Shown piece by piece: positions 42,716 to 54,816 of a DNA stretch of 64,000 nt. Under the pieces are notes generated by a model. That model had not been told where the DNA came from. It did no database searches and saw only the letters and a program-made list of their open reading frames with translations. Source of the stretch: Pseudonocardia sp. SCN 73-27 (lineage in GTDB: Bacteria > Actinomycetota > Actinomycetes > Mycobacteriales > Pseudonocardiaceae). Where the stretch lies: the NCBI GenBank assembly GCA_001725415.1, contig MEGH01000031.1:20700-84699 (forward strand). Direction: 5' to 3'. The translations under genes and the position numbers were made by a program. Every line of letters starts with the position of its first letter. Position 1 is the first letter of the stretch.

Positions 42716-43648
42716 GTGATCGCGCTGCTCGCGCCGGGTCAGGGCTCCCAGACCCCCGGCATGCTGACCCCGTGGCTCGACGACCCCGGTGCCGAGGAGA
42801 CCGTCGCCGCCTGGTCCGACGCCATCGGCCTCGACCTCCGACGGCTCGGCACCACCGCCGACGCCGACGAGATCAAGGACACCGCGGTCACCCAGCCGCT
42901 CGTGGTCGCGACGGCGCTGCTGGCCGCGGCCCGGCTCGGTGCCCACGTCACGCTGCCCGAGGAGAGCCCGATCGCCGGGCACTCCGTCGGTGAGCTCGCC
43001 GCCGCCGCGATCGCCGGCGTCCTCGGCACCGACGCCGCCGTCTCCCTCGCCGCCGTCCGCGGCCGCGAGATGGCCGCCGCGTGCGCGCTCGAACCGACCG
43101 GCATGAGCGCGACGCTGGGCGGGAACCCCGACGACGTGCTCGCACGACTGTCCGAGCTCGGCCTCGACCCGGCGAACCGCAACGGCGCCGGTCAGATCGT
43201 CGCGGCCGGACTGCTGACCGCGCTCGAGGAGCTCGCCACGAACCCTCCGGAGCGCGCCCGCGTCAAGGCGCTGCCCGTCGCCGGTGCGTTCCACACCCGG
43301 TTCATGGCCCCCGCCGAGGACGCGCTGCGCGAGCACGCCGCCTCCATCGAGCCGGCCGACCCGAGCCGGCCGCTGCTGTCCAACGCCGACGGCACCGTCG
43401 TCACCGACGGTGCCGAGGCGCTGCGCAGGCTCGTCTCCCAGGTGACCCGGCCCGTCCGCTGGGACGTCTGCATGTCCACGTTGCGCGAGAAGGGGGTGAC
43501 CGCGGTGATCGAGCTTCCGCCCGCGGGTGCACTGGTCGGACTGGTCAAGCGCGAGCTGAAGGGCACCGCCACGCTCGCCCTCAAGACCCCCGACGACCTC
43601 GACGCGGCCGCTGCCCTCGTCGCCGAGCACGCGGAGGCGCGGGCATGA
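42716..43648 (+). CDS. fabD: Malonyl-CoA:ACP transacylase
   Basis: The 310-residue enzyme moves malonyl from CoA to ACP. The nucleophile Ser90 lies in AGHSVGE, and the catalytic His in GAFHTRFM near residue 194; LAPGQGSQTPGM opens the protein. A GTG at 42716 is chosen because homology begins at once; no strong ribosome site is visible. It is followed by fabH with a 4-base overlap (ATGA). Confidence 0.94.
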   Translation: MIALLAPGQGSQTPGMLTPWLDDPGAEETVAAWSDAIGLDLRRLGTTADADEIKDTAVTQPLVVATALLAAARLGAHVTLPEESPIAGHSVGELAAAAIAGVLGTDAAVSLAAVRGREMAAACALEPTGMSATLGGNPDDVLARLSELGLDPANRNGAGQIVAAGLLTALEELATNPPERARVKALPVAGAFHTRFMAPAEDALREHAASIEPADPSRPLLSNADGTVVTDGAEALRRLVSQVTRPVRWDVCMSTLREKGVTAVIELPPAGALVGLVKRELKGTATLALKTPDDLDAAAALVAEHAEARA

Positions 43649-44634
43649 CCGGCAAGTTGAGCCTCGCGCCCGCCGTCCCCGGTGCCCGCATCATCGGCAT
43701 GGGCAGCTACCAGCCCGAGAAGATCGTCACCAACGACGACCTGGCCGAGCGCGTCGAGACCAACGACCAGTGGATCCGTGAGCGCGTCGGCATCGTCGAG
43801 CGTCGTGTCGCCGCCGACGACGAGCTCCTCGTCGCCATGGCCGCCGAGGCGGGCCGGCTGGCGGTCAAGGACGCCGGGATCGCCCCCACCGACGTCGACA
43901 CCGTCATCGTCGCCACCTGCACGATGCCGTACCCGATCCCCAACGCGGCCGCCCAGACCGCCGACCGGATCGGCATCGTCGCGCCGGGCGCGTTCGACCT
44001 CAACGCCGCCTGCGCGGGCTTCAGCTACGCGATGGGCACCGCCGCCGACCTCATCCGCGCCGGCTCGGCGCGCAACGTGCTCGTCATCGGCGCCGAGAAG
44101 CTGACCGACTGGCTCGACTGGGACGACCGCTCGACCTGCATCATCTTCGCCGACGGCGCCGGTGCGGCGGTCCTGTCCGCGGCCCCCGACGCCGAGTCGG
44201 TGGGCGTCGGCCCCGTCGCGTGGGGCTCCGCGGGCGACCTGCACGCCATGATCGAGATCCGCCCGCACAACAACTCGCTCGCCCAGGAGGGCCAGTCGGT
44301 CTTCCGCTGGGCGACGACCAAGATCGCCCCGGTCGCGTTGCGTGCCATCGAGCTGGCCGGCCTCACCCCCGCCGACATCGACGTCCTCGTACCGCACCAG
44401 GCCAACCTGCGGATCGTCGAGGCCGTCGCGAAGCGGTTGCGCGCCAAGGGCGCCCGCGAGGACATGGTCGTCGCCGACGACATCGTCCACTCCGGCAACA
44501 CGTCGTCGGCGTCGATCCCGCTCGCCCTCGACCACATGCGCACCGCCGGGCGCATCAAGTCCGGCGACGTCGCCCTGCTCGTCGGGTTCGGCGCCGGACT
44601 GTCCTATGCCGGACAGGTCGTCGTCTGTCCCTAG
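43645..44634 (+). CDS. fabH: 3-oxoacyl-ACP synthase III
   Basis: The 329-residue KAS III starts fatty-acid chains by condensing an acyl-CoA primer with malonyl-ACP. Cys123 (NAACAGFSYAMG), the His in VPHQANLRI and the Asn in SGNTSSASI form the triad. In actinobacteria it often prefers branched primers. The ATG overlaps the fabD stop. Confidence 0.96.
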   Translation: MTGKLSLAPAVPGARIIGMGSYQPEKIVTNDDLAERVETNDQWIRERVGIVERRVAADDELLVAMAAEAGRLAVKDAGIAPTDVDTVIVATCTMPYPIPNAAAQTADRIGIVAPGAFDLNAACAGFSYAMGTAADLIRAGSARNVLVIGAEKLTDWLDWDDRSTCIIFADGAGAAVLSAAPDAESVGVGPVAWGSAGDLHAMIEIRPHNNSLAQEGQSVFRWATTKIAPVALRAIELAGLTPADIDVLVPHQANLRIVEAVAKRLRAKGAREDMVVADDIVHSGNTSSASIPLALDHMRTAGRIKSGDVALLVGFGAGLSYAGQVVVCP

Positions 44635-44684
44635 GATCGACGACCGACGGACCTCCCACAGTTTCCCACCAGAAGGAGCACCCA

Positions 44685-44927
44685 GTGGCTGACAACGCCG
44701 AGATCCTGTCCGGCCTCGCCGAGATCGTCGAGGAGGTCGCCGGTATCGACGCCGGTGACGTCGCTGCCGAGAAGTCGTTCGTCGACGACCTCGACATCGA
44801 CTCGCTGTCGATGGTCGAGATCGCCGTCCAGGCCGAGGACAAGTTCGGTGTGAAGATCCCCGACGAGCAGCTCGCCGAGCTCAAGACGGTGGGCGACGCG
44901 GTGGACTACATCGCGAAGAACCAGTGA
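44685..44927 (+). CDS. acpP: Acyl carrier protein
   Basis: The 80-residue acidic protein carries growing chains on 4'-phosphopantetheine at Ser40 (DIDSLSMVE). GTG 44685 follows AGAAGGAG. It lies 50 bases after fabH and its stop overlaps the fabF start (GTGA). Confidence 0.97.
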   Translation: MADNAEILSGLAEIVEEVAGIDAGDVAAEKSFVDDLDIDSLSMVEIAVQAEDKFGVKIPDEQLAELKTVGDAVDYIAKNQ

Positions 44928-46168
44928 CGGGGGCCCCCGTCGAGGTCGTCGTCACCGGGTACGGCGCGACCACCCCGCTCGGCGGGGACGCCGCGTCGAC
45001 CTGGGAGGCGCTGCTGGCCGGGAAGTCGGGCGTCGGCACGACGCAGGGCGCGTTCACCGAGCGGTTCGACCTCCCGGTGAAGATCTCCGCGCAGCTGGCC
45101 GTCGAGCCGACCGACGTCATCGCCCGGGTGCAGGCGCGGCGCATGGACCGCTGTGAGCAGGTCGCCGTCGTCGCCGCCCGCGAGGCGTGGGCGCACGCGG
45201 GCCTCGACGGCGACGAGCCGAAGGTCGAGCCCGAGCGGCTGGCGGTGTGCGTCGGCACCGGTATCGGCGGCGCCGTGACCCTGCTCGACCAGGACGACCT
45301 GCTCGAGGGCGGTGGGGTCCGCAAGGTGTCCCCGCTGACCGTCCCGATGCTGATGCCCAACGGTCCGGCCGCCGTCGTCAGCCTCGAACTGGGGGCACGC
45401 GCGGGTACGCACGCGCCGGTCTCGGCGTGCGCGTCCGGCGCCGAGGCACTCGCGTGGGCCTACCGGCTGCTGCAGGACGGTGACGCCGACGTCGTCATCG
45501 CCGGTGGCGCCGAGGCCTGCATCACCGGCATCACCGTCGCCGGGTTCGTCCAGTCGCGCACGCTCAGCCAGCGCAACGACGACCCGGAACGCGCCTCGCG
45601 CCCGTTCGACACCGATCGCGACGGGTTCGTCCTCGGCGAGGGCGCCGGCATCCTGGTGCTGGAGCGGGCCGAGTTCGCCAGGGCCCGCGGGGCGACGATC
45701 CACGGCCGGCTCGCCGGCTACGGGCTGACCTCCGACGGCTACCACATCACCGGGCCCGACCCCTCGGGCGCGGGACAGTCGCGGGCCATGCTCAAGGCCG
45801 TGAAGACCGCGGGCCTGGAGCCGTCGGACATCACGCACGTCAACTGCCACGCGACCTCCACGGTCGCCGGCGACGTGGGTGAAGCCGCCGCGGTGCGCAA
45901 GGCCCTGGGCGACCAGCCGGTGCTGACGGCGCCGAAGTCGGCGCTGGGGCACCTGGTGGGCGCGGCAGGCGCGGTCGAGAGCCTCGTGACGATGCTGTCG
46001 ATCCGTGACGGGATCGTCCCGGCCACGCTCAACCTCGAGAACCTCGACCCGGGTGTCTCACTCGACGTGGTGCGCGGCGAGCCGCGGAAGATGGACATCG
46101 ACGCCGCGATGAACAACTCGTTCGGCTTCGGCGGGCACAACGCCTCGGTGGTCTTCACCAAGGTGTGA
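44924..46168 (+). CDS. fabF: 3-oxoacyl-ACP synthase II
   Basis: The 414-residue KAS II extends acyl-ACP. Nucleophile Cys169 (SACASGAEAL), His in NCHATSTVAGD and His in SALGHLVGAAG are all present. The GTG start overlaps the acpP stop. It ends the fasR-fabD-fabH-acpP-fabF order seen in Streptomyces. Confidence 0.96.
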   Translation: MTGAPVEVVVTGYGATTPLGGDAASTWEALLAGKSGVGTTQGAFTERFDLPVKISAQLAVEPTDVIARVQARRMDRCEQVAVVAAREAWAHAGLDGDEPKVEPERLAVCVGTGIGGAVTLLDQDDLLEGGGVRKVSPLTVPMLMPNGPAAVVSLELGARAGTHAPVSACASGAEALAWAYRLLQDGDADVVIAGGAEACITGITVAGFVQSRTLSQRNDDPERASRPFDTDRDGFVLGEGAGILVLERAEFARARGATIHGRLAGYGLTSDGYHITGPDPSGAGQSRAMLKAVKTAGLEPSDITHVNCHATSTVAGDVGEAAAVRKALGDQPVLTAPKSALGHLVGAAGAVESLVTMLSIRDGIVPATLNLENLDPGVSLDVVRGEPRKMDIDAAMNNSFGFGGHNASVVFTKV

Positions 46169-46182
46169 GCCTCGTACACACG

Positions 46183-46217
46183 ACGGGCCCGGTACGCGCT
46201 GCGCGCGCCGGGCCCGT
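46183..46217. terminator. Hairpin terminator after fabF
   Basis: ACGGGCCCGG (46183-46192) pairs with CCGGGCCCGT (46208-46217) around a 15-base loop, 15 bases past the fabF stop and before the convergent membrane protein gene. Confidence 0.75.
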
Positions 46218-46257
46218 TGTCGTCGCCGCCCGGTCGTGGCAGGTCAGGGACTGTGCG

Positions 46258-46812
46258 TCAGCAGGGTTCGGACAGCAGGCTGCCGGCGGAGCCCGTCTCC
46301 AGCCGCGGCGGGTCGCCCACCATCGGGAACGCCCCGCGCCAGCAGATGCGCGGCACCCGCAGGTCGGGCGGGGCGTCCTCCAGCGACTGCGTCGACACGA
46401 ACCGGACCATCGCCAGCACGCGGCCGCCGCCGACGTCGTCGATGCGGTCGACGCGGATCGTGCCGTCGGCCGCCGTGTCGATCGACGCGATCCACTGCTC
46501 CCGCGGCTGCTGCGCGACCCGCTCGGGCACGACCGACACCGCCCACAGGTCGTAGTCGCGCGAGTTGATCGCGTCGAAATAGCGTTGCAGCTGGCTGCGG
46601 ACGGCCTCGGACAGCGGATGGTTCTCGGCGTCGGCCGACAGCTCCACCTGCGACGGGCCCGCCCCCGACATGGGCGGTGTCCCGGGCGCACCCGACGGTG
46701 CGACACCCTCGAACATCCGCCCGCCCAGCACCCAGGCCGAGACCCCCGCCGCCACGAGCAGCGCCACCAGGGCCACCGCGAGCGCAGGCGTGTAGCGGAC
46801 CCCCGACCTCAC
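46258..46812 (-). CDS. Membrane-anchored protein of unknown function
   Basis: The 184-residue protein starts at GTG 46812 and has one membrane segment at residues 8-30 (TPALAVALVALLVAAGVSAWV), a Pro/Gly/Ser linker and a soluble domain (SEAVRSQLQRYFDAINSRDYDLWA) whose helix-rich opening recalls an NTF2-like domain. It has no clear catalytic motif. I cannot name its function. It follows DUF3145 on the same strand with a 133-base gap. Confidence 0.75.
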   Translation of the reverse strand: MRSGVRYTPALAVALVALLVAAGVSAWVLGGRMFEGVAPSGAPGTPPMSGAGPSQVELSADAENHPLSEAVRSQLQRYFDAINSRDYDLWAVSVVPERVAQQPREQWIASIDTAADGTIRVDRIDDVGGGRVLAMVRFVSTQSLEDAPPDLRVPRICWRGAFPMVGDPPRLETGSAGSLLSEPC

Positions 46813-46945
46813 GCCGTCGTCGTCCTCATCGGACCCGGTTCCCCCACCGGTCGTGCATCCCCCACAGCCACAGTGTCCCCGACCACCCCGACACGATCAC
46901 GCCGACCCTCCCCGGGTCGGGCGTCGCAGGGCGCGGACGTGGCGG

Positions 46946-47434
46946 TCAGCCGACCTGGTGCAGCCAGGTGACCGGCGCGCCGTCACCGGCGAGCCGGAAC
47001 GGCTCCAACGCGTCGTCCCAGGCCGAGCCGAGCAGCGCGTCGATACCCGCGTGGACCTTGCTCGCCGATGCCCCGGCCATCACGGCACGCAGCTGGTCCT
47101 CGCCCACGACGATGTCGCCGTTGGCGCTGGTGCGTCCCCGCCACATCCCGAGGCCCGGCACGTAGCAGAACCGCTCGCCGTCGACACCCGGGCTGGGCTC
47201 CTCCGTGACCTCGAACCGCAGCATCGGCCAGGCACGCAGAGCCCCCGCGAGGGCACCACCGTTCCCGGCGACGCCGGACCAGGTCACCTCCGCCCGGAGT
47301 GTTCCGGGCGCGGCCGACTGCGGAGTCCACTGGAGAGACACTTTGCTCCCCAGTACCCCCGACATCGCCCACTCGACATGCGGGCAGACCGCAGTCGGCG
47401 ACGAGTGGACGAAAACCACGCCGCGTGTGCTCAC
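46946..47434 (-). CDS. DUF3145 family protein
   Basis: The 162-residue protein (TRGVVFVHSSPTAVCPHVEWA, TSANGDIVVGEDQLR, LGSAWDDALEPFRLAG) is the actinobacterial DUF3145 family, found near the fab operon in many relatives. Its function is unknown. GTG 47434 follows GGAGG. Confidence 0.9.
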   Translation of the reverse strand: MSTRGVVFVHSSPTAVCPHVEWAMSGVLGSKVSLQWTPQSAAPGTLRAEVTWSGVAGNGGALAGALRAWPMLRFEVTEEPSPGVDGERFCYVPGLGMWRGRTSANGDIVVGEDQLRAVMAGASASKVHAGIDALLGSAWDDALEPFRLAGDGAPVTWLHQVG

Positions 47435-47660
47435 TGCAGACCTCCGCTGTTCGACGAGGATCGTCTTCCCCTACGTCCTCGCGCACCGCGTCGGCGAACA
47501 GATCGCGCTTGTGTATCAGTGGCCCCGGTGGGGCCGGTTCGGCCGGGCGGACCCGGCGGTGGTCGGCTGTCGGTGATCACTCTGCCCGATGGGGCCGTCC
47601 GGGGCAAAGCCTCACGGCGCGTCGGGCGTGTCGATCACCCGTGTCGCTCCCGGCCTGTGC

Positions 47661-48770
47661 TCAGACGACGCGGTAGTGGACGACGGAGACGTCCCCGTCG
47701 CCGGGGCCCGCGGGCGTCGGGTCGGCGTCGGAGGCCACGAGACCCCGCTCGACGAGCACCTCCAGGTGCACCGCGGTCTCCAGGATCGCGAGCATCCGGT
47801 TGAACGGGTCGAGCTCGGCGAGCGTCCGGCCGCGCCGGGTCCAGGCCAGGGTCGCGGCGACCTCGTTGGCCGTGGTGCGGCCCTCCGCCAGCCCTGCGAG
47901 GGTGTCGTCGAGGCGCTGGGCGTGGTGGGCGAGCAGCTCGTCGACCCGCTCGTGGACACGCCGTCCCACCTTGCCGTGGGCGGGCAGCATCGCCGCGTCG
48001 GGCCGGTCGCGCAGCAGCTGCAGCGACGTCATGAAGTCCGACAGCGGGCTCGGCGGCGCGATGGGCTCGAACCCGATCGACGGCGTGATCGTCGGCAGCA
48101 CGTGGTCGCCGGTGAACATGAGGTCGTGGTCGCCGTCGGCGAAGACCATGTGGCCGCGGGTGTGGCCGGGCGTGGCGATCGCGGTGAGCGTGCGGCCGAG
48201 CGGGCCGGTGCCGTCCGGGCCGGGCTGCTCCGGGCCGACGGTGAGCACCGCGCCGTCCTCGAGCCACTCGTCCGGGGGCTCCCACATGCGCAGGTCCATC
48301 CGCGGCGGCGGGTTCGCGCTGATGAGGTCGGCGAGGTCGTCCGCGCCGGCCTGGCGCAGCCGCTCCATGTGCGACGAGCCGCCCTGCCCGCGGTCGGGGC
48401 GGTTGATCTCGTCGAGACCCACCTTCTCCCCCGCGCCCAGCAACACCCGCGACCCGAAGCGGCGCCGCAGCTCCACACCCATCGTGTAGTGGTCGCGGTG
48501 CGAGTGCGTGCACAGGAACCGGCGCACGTCCTGCAGGCCCGTGCCGAGCGCCGACAGGCTCTCGGCCAGCAGCTCCTCGGCCACGGTGAGTGCCCAGCCG
48601 GAGTCGACGAGCGTCCAGCCGTCGACGTCCTCGATCGCGTAGACGTTGACCGCGCGCAGCCCGTCGTTGGGCAGGGGCAGCGGGATGCGGTAGACGCCGG
48701 GGGCGCAGCGGTAGGTACCGGGCGCGGTCCAGTCGCCGCCGGGCTCGTCGTCGAGGATCGTCGGGCTCAC
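47661..48770 (-). CDS. Metallo-beta-lactamase-fold hydrolase
   Basis: The 369-residue protein has the zinc motif HxHxDH (THSHRDHYTMG) at about residue 90, GHTRGHMVF and TGDHVLPT, with the C-terminal helical domain common to thioesterase/lactonase-like MBL proteins. The start is GTG 48770, nine bases after the transglutaminase-like stop, suggesting cotranscription. Substrate unknown. Confidence 0.9.
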   Translation of the reverse strand: MSPTILDDEPGGDWTAPGTYRCAPGVYRIPLPLPNDGLRAVNVYAIEDVDGWTLVDSGWALTVAEELLAESLSALGTGLQDVRRFLCTHSHRDHYTMGVELRRRFGSRVLLGAGEKVGLDEINRPDRGQGGSSHMERLRQAGADDLADLISANPPPRMDLRMWEPPDEWLEDGAVLTVGPEQPGPDGTGPLGRTLTAIATPGHTRGHMVFADGDHDLMFTGDHVLPTITPSIGFEPIAPPSPLSDFMTSLQLLRDRPDAAMLPAHGKVGRRVHERVDELLAHHAQRLDDTLAGLAEGRTTANEVAATLAWTRRGRTLAELDPFNRMLAILETAVHLEVLVERGLVASDADPTPAGPGDGDVSVVHYRVV

Positions 48771-48779
48771 CCCAGCACC

Positions 48780-49481
48780 CTAGGCGGAGGTGGGGGCCGA
48801 GAACTCGTCGGTGCCTGCGTGAGAGTCGCCACCGAGGAGTGCCTCGCCGTAGGTGGCGCGGAACCGGGTGAGGATGGTGTCCAGGGGCAGATCGGCCGAC
48901 GGGCCGTGGTCGACGACGTACTCCATGTACCGCGCGCCGTCGCCGGTGAACTGGTGCATCAGCGTGTGGCCCTCGCCGTCGAAGTCGAGCGGCTCCACCC
49001 CGAACCGGTGACACAGCTCCGCGTTGAACGCCGGCGACGCCTTCAGCCACCGCCCGCCGAGGTACAGCTCGCTGTAGCCGTGATGGATGAACACGTCGTG
49101 GCCGTTCATCAACGCGCGCAGCCGCGGGGTGTTGAGGTGGTTGCGGACGTCGGCGAACCCCAGTCGCGCCGGGATGCCGACGGCCCGCGCCGAGGCCGTG
49201 AGCAGCACCGCCTTGGGCACGCACCAGTTGCGGGGCGCCACCGCGACCACGCTCGCCCGGTAGTCGCGCGGGTCGGTGCTGATCCGGAACGGGTCGTACC
49301 AGATGCGGTCGCGTACGGCGCCGAACAGCAGCCCCGCCCGGCGCACCTCGTCGTCCTCGCCGCCGACGGCCCGTTCGGCGAACTCCCGCACCTCGGGGGC
49401 GTCGGAGTCGACGAACTCGCCCGGCGTCAGGTTGTCCTCCGGACGGTCCGAGGCCGATGGGGTCGTGCCCGTGTCCGCCAC
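48780..49481 (-). CDS. Transglutaminase-like domain protein
   Basis: The 233-residue protein has the transglutaminase/protease core: the Cys in APRNWCVPKAVLLTASARAVGIPAR, then VRNHLNT and HHGYSELYLGGRWLKASPAFN. No signal peptide is visible, so it is probably cytoplasmic; the family crosslinks or cleaves peptides. GTG 49481 with GAGGAGC upstream is chosen over upstream in-frame codons without homology. Confidence 0.88.
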   Translation of the reverse strand: MADTGTTPSASDRPEDNLTPGEFVDSDAPEVREFAERAVGGEDDEVRRAGLLFGAVRDRIWYDPFRISTDPRDYRASVVAVAPRNWCVPKAVLLTASARAVGIPARLGFADVRNHLNTPRLRALMNGHDVFIHHGYSELYLGGRWLKASPAFNAELCHRFGVEPLDFDGEGHTLMHQFTGDGARYMEYVVDHGPSADLPLDTILTRFRATYGEALLGGDSHAGTDEFSAPTSA

Positions 49482-49691
49482 GTGCCGCTCCTCACTCTCC
49501 GTCGTGACAGGGTCGCACGGCGTCACCGTACCGCGCGGTCCACGCTCACTCATACCACCCGGTCGGGGCGGCTTTCCCACCCCGGAGGTGACGCTTCGTC
49601 GATTAGTGTCGTCACGCAGCAAATCGGTCAGGTGACCGTCGCGACCGGGACTCACGGCTCGTGACGGCACGGAAGGAGCGGGGGTCCGTCG

Positions 49692-49904
49692 ATGGTGGCA
49701 GGCAAGCCGGAGCGCCCGGAGGTGGTGCAGGCGCCGTTCCTCACCGTCGCCGAGGTGGCCGAACGGATGCGGGTCTCGAAGATGACGGTGTACCGGCTGG
49801 TGCACAGCGGCCAGCTACCCGCCGTCCGGTTCGGACGCTCGTTCCGGGTGCAGCGCAACGCGGTCGACGACCTCATCGAGTCGGCCCGTTTCGAGGCAGG
49901 CTGA
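49692..49904 (+). CDS. Small excisionase-type DNA-binding protein
   Basis: The 70-residue protein is a winged-helix/excisionase (MerR-like) domain: FLTVAEVAERMRVSKMTVYRLVHSGQLPAVRFGRSFRVQ. It agrees closely with the conserved mycobacterial Rv0500A, so it is chromosomal and not a phage excisionase. It probably binds DNA as a transcription factor. A hairpin repeat follows the stop after 31 bases. Confidence 0.9.
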   Translation: MVAGKPERPEVVQAPFLTVAEVAERMRVSKMTVYRLVHSGQLPAVRFGRSFRVQRNAVDDLIESARFEAG

Positions 49905-49935
49905 TCCGCAGCAGCGACCGGCAGGCGATCCGACC

Positions 49936-50000
49936 CCGCCGAGTTCGACGCGAGACTGCTCCGGGCCGGCCCGGGACCATCCTGCTGTCGAACTCGGCGG
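49936..50000. repeat. Dispersed 64-nt hairpin repeat, copy 1
   Basis: Outer arms CCGCCGAGTTCGAC (49936-49949) and GTCGAACTCGGCGG (49987-50000) are perfect inverted repeats. Inside is a second perfect palindrome CCGGGCCGGCCCGG (49961-49974), preceded by GACTGCTC. It lies between convergent genes and could end transcription of both. Related copies are at 55788 and 57630. Confidence 0.85.
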
Positions 50001-50010
50001 TTCGTGTCGA

Positions 50011-51009
50011 TCAGCGGGTCCGACCGCGCGGGCGCAGCGGCACCGGCGGCATGGCGGGCGCCGACAGCGGGTCCCCGTCGTAGCCGGTCACCTCACCGAA
50101 GCGGGCCGGCCCCGTGCCGGTGATCTGGGCCTGCCACGCCGACCGCGCCGACCGCACCTCGTCGCCGCTGCGGCCGACGAACTCGTCGCCGCTGCGGCCG
50201 ACGAAGTTCCACCACATGACGATCTGCTCGTCGAACGGCACACCGCCCAGCAGCAGGAACCGGCTCGCGGACGCGGCACGCAGCCGCAGCTGCGACCGTC
50301 CGCATCCCAGGTAGCACAGCGTTCCCGGGTCGAGGACACCGTCTATGTCCGGCTCCCCGGAGACCGTCAGCACCGCGTGCTCGAAGTCGGGCTCCACCGG
50401 GATCACGACGTCCGCACCCGCCGCCAGCTCGACGTCCACCCCGACCAGCGGGGTGTGCACCCGGCCCGGCGACAGCGCCTCGGCGAACTCCCCGAGCAGC
50501 ACGGTCGCGCGCATGCCGGTGCCCGTGACCGTCGGCAGCCCGGCGTGGAACTCGAACCGCGGCGGGGTCTCGCGTGCCTCGTCGGGCAGCGCCACCCACA
50601 GCTGGGCGCCGTGCAGCAACGGCGCGTGCGGATCGGGCGACTGCTCGGCGTGGGCGATGCCGCGGCCCGCCGTCATCAGGGCGAGCTCCCCCGGCCCGAT
50701 CACCTCGTCGCTGCCCAGGCTGTCGCGGTGGTGCACGGTGCCCTCGAGCAGCCAGCTCACCGTCTGCAACCCGATGTGCGGGTGCGGCGGCACCTGCATG
50801 CCGGGCGCCTTCGCGACATCATCGGGGCCGTAGTGGTCGACGAAGCACCAGGCGCCGACCATGCGCCGGCCCAGCGTCGGCAACAGGCGGCGGACCTTCG
50901 TCGACCCGCCGAGTGCGACGGTCTTGGCCGCCAGCACCTCACGCACCGGCTCGACGCGCGGCTCGGGTCCGCAGACCTCGACCGCAGGCCGCGTAGACGT
51001 GTCGCTCAT
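50011..51009 (-). CDS. Pirin family protein
   Basis: The 332-residue bicupin has MQVPPHPHIGLQTVSWLLEG, with metal ligand histidines, and GRGIAHAEQSP. Its C-terminal part holds an internal duplication of eight residues (FVGRSGDE twice, encoded by 50162-50209). ATG 51009 is well placed. The Nudix gene lies 16 bases upstream on the same strand, so the two may be cotranscribed. Confidence 0.9.
   Translation of the reverse strand: MSDTSTRPAVEVCGPEPRVEPVREVLAAKTVALGGSTKVRRLLPTLGRRMVGAWCFVDHYGPDDVAKAPGMQVPPHPHIGLQTVSWLLEGTVHHRDSLGSDEVIGPGELALMTAGRGIAHAEQSPDPHAPLLHGAQLWVALPDEARETPPRFEFHAGLPTVTGTGMRATVLLGEFAEALSPGRVHTPLVGVDVELAAGADVVIPVEPDFEHAVLTVSGEPDIDGVLDPGTLCYLGCGRSQLRLRAASASRFLLLGGVPFDEQIVMWWNFVGRSGDEFVGRSGDEVRSARSAWQAQITGTGPARFGEVTGYDGDPLSAPAMPPVPLRPRGRTR
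50162..50209 (-). repeat. 24-bp tandem duplication inside pirin gene
   Basis: Two adjacent 24-base units (50162-50185 and 50186-50209) are nearly identical and encode FVGRSGDE twice. The frame is preserved. The short perfect repeat points to recent slippage or unequal exchange. Confidence 0.85.
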
Positions 51010-51025
51010 GACCCGCTCACCGGAC

Positions 51026-51535
51026 TCATCGGTCCAGACTAGGACGCCGGCCGTCGGCGTCGAACCCGAACGCCGCCACCGCGGGCACCGGCGCATCACC
51101 CGCCAGCCACACCAGGACCTGCCGCTCGTGCGGCACCACCGGGTCGGGCAGCGCCGCGAGCGGGAACCAGCCCACCCCCGCGGACTTGTCGTCCTCCGCG
51201 GCGCGTGGCTCCCCCGACCAGCGTCGGCAGGTGAAGAAGAAGTCGACGCGCTCGTCGACGGGCAGGCCCGTCGCCTGCGTACGGTGCAGCGCCGTCAGGG
51301 GTTCGAGATCGACCGGGTCGACGACGACGCCCAGCTCCTCGGCCGCCTCCCGCACCGCGGCGCGGTGCACCGACTCGCCGTCCTCGACGTGCCCCGCGGC
51401 CGCCGCGGCCCAGTACCCGTCCATGAACCCGGTTCCGGCGCGCAGCTGCAGCAGCACCTCGATGCCTTGCGGGCCGTCGCGCAGCAGCAGGACGTACGCG
51501 GCGGGGACGAGACGGAACCGGTCGGTCACGATCAT
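51026..51535 (-). CDS. Nudix hydrolase
   Basis: The 169-residue protein carries the Nudix box (GHVEDGESVHRAAVREAAEELGV, with the REx2EE core) and would hydrolyse a nucleoside diphosphate derivative. ATG 51535 starts right at homology. Followed closely by the pirin gene. Substrate unknown. Confidence 0.92.
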   Translation of the reverse strand: MIVTDRFRLVPAAYVLLLRDGPQGIEVLLQLRAGTGFMDGYWAAAAAGHVEDGESVHRAAVREAAEELGVVVDPVDLEPLTALHRTQATGLPVDERVDFFFTCRRWSGEPRAAEDDKSAGVGWFPLAALPDPVVPHERQVLVWLAGDAPVPAVAAFGFDADGRRPSLDR

Positions 51536-51769
51536 CGACCCTACGGGCGCCGCCGTACAGGCAGTGGAAAGCCCCGGGCCGCGGTCGGGGGCACAGCGGC
51601 CAGGGCGAGCGGTGCGTGGTGCGCGGGGTCAGTCCGACGACGTCGGGCCGGTCCATCGCGGTCACCTCGTCGACGGTGATCCGCGGGATGAACGTCGCCG
51701 ACGGGTGGTTCTTCGGGTTCGCGGTGTAGAGCCGTCCTCGGGTACACCGCGGCTCGGCGGCGGCAACGA
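51536..51769. other. Gene-free interval with a coding-like fragment
   Basis: No complete gene is seen here. On the reverse strand, 51630-51730 reads as LYTANPKNHPSATFIPRI and VDEVTAMDRPDVVGL, which looks like protein sequence but has no start or complete frame. It may be the tail of a lost gene. Confidence 0.4.
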
Positions 51770-51807
51770 CCGAGGGGCCGGACCGCGGTCGCGGTCCGGC
51801 CCCTCGG
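51770..51807 (-). terminator. Very strong terminator hairpin of nrdJ
   Basis: An 18-base perfect stem (51770-51787 with 51790-51807) has a two-base loop. It begins 15 bases beyond the nrdJ stop. It is the strongest hairpin seen by eye in the window. Confidence 0.85.
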
Positions 51808-51821
51808 GGCTGCTCCGACGG

Positions 51822-54662
<2,841 letters not shown>

Positions 54663-54816
54663 CCTCGTCCTCTTCCCCTGAGCAACCGTGGTGCGGTGGT
54701 GCCGCACCGATGTCAACGACCGCGCCGGCCGGTGAGCCGCCCGACGGGCCGTCCGGTGGGTCGACCGGCCGGTGTCGCGCGCCGGCCGGGCGACACGCCC
54801 GTTCCCAATCCGCGTT

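Noticed and set aside
49692-49904. Phage excisionase
   Set aside because: It matches a conserved chromosomal DNA-binding protein (Rv0500A) and no phage gene is nearby.
54663-54816. Cobalamin riboswitch ahead of nrdJ
   Set aside because: The 154-bp gap between nrdR and nrdJ is too short and shows no B12 box.
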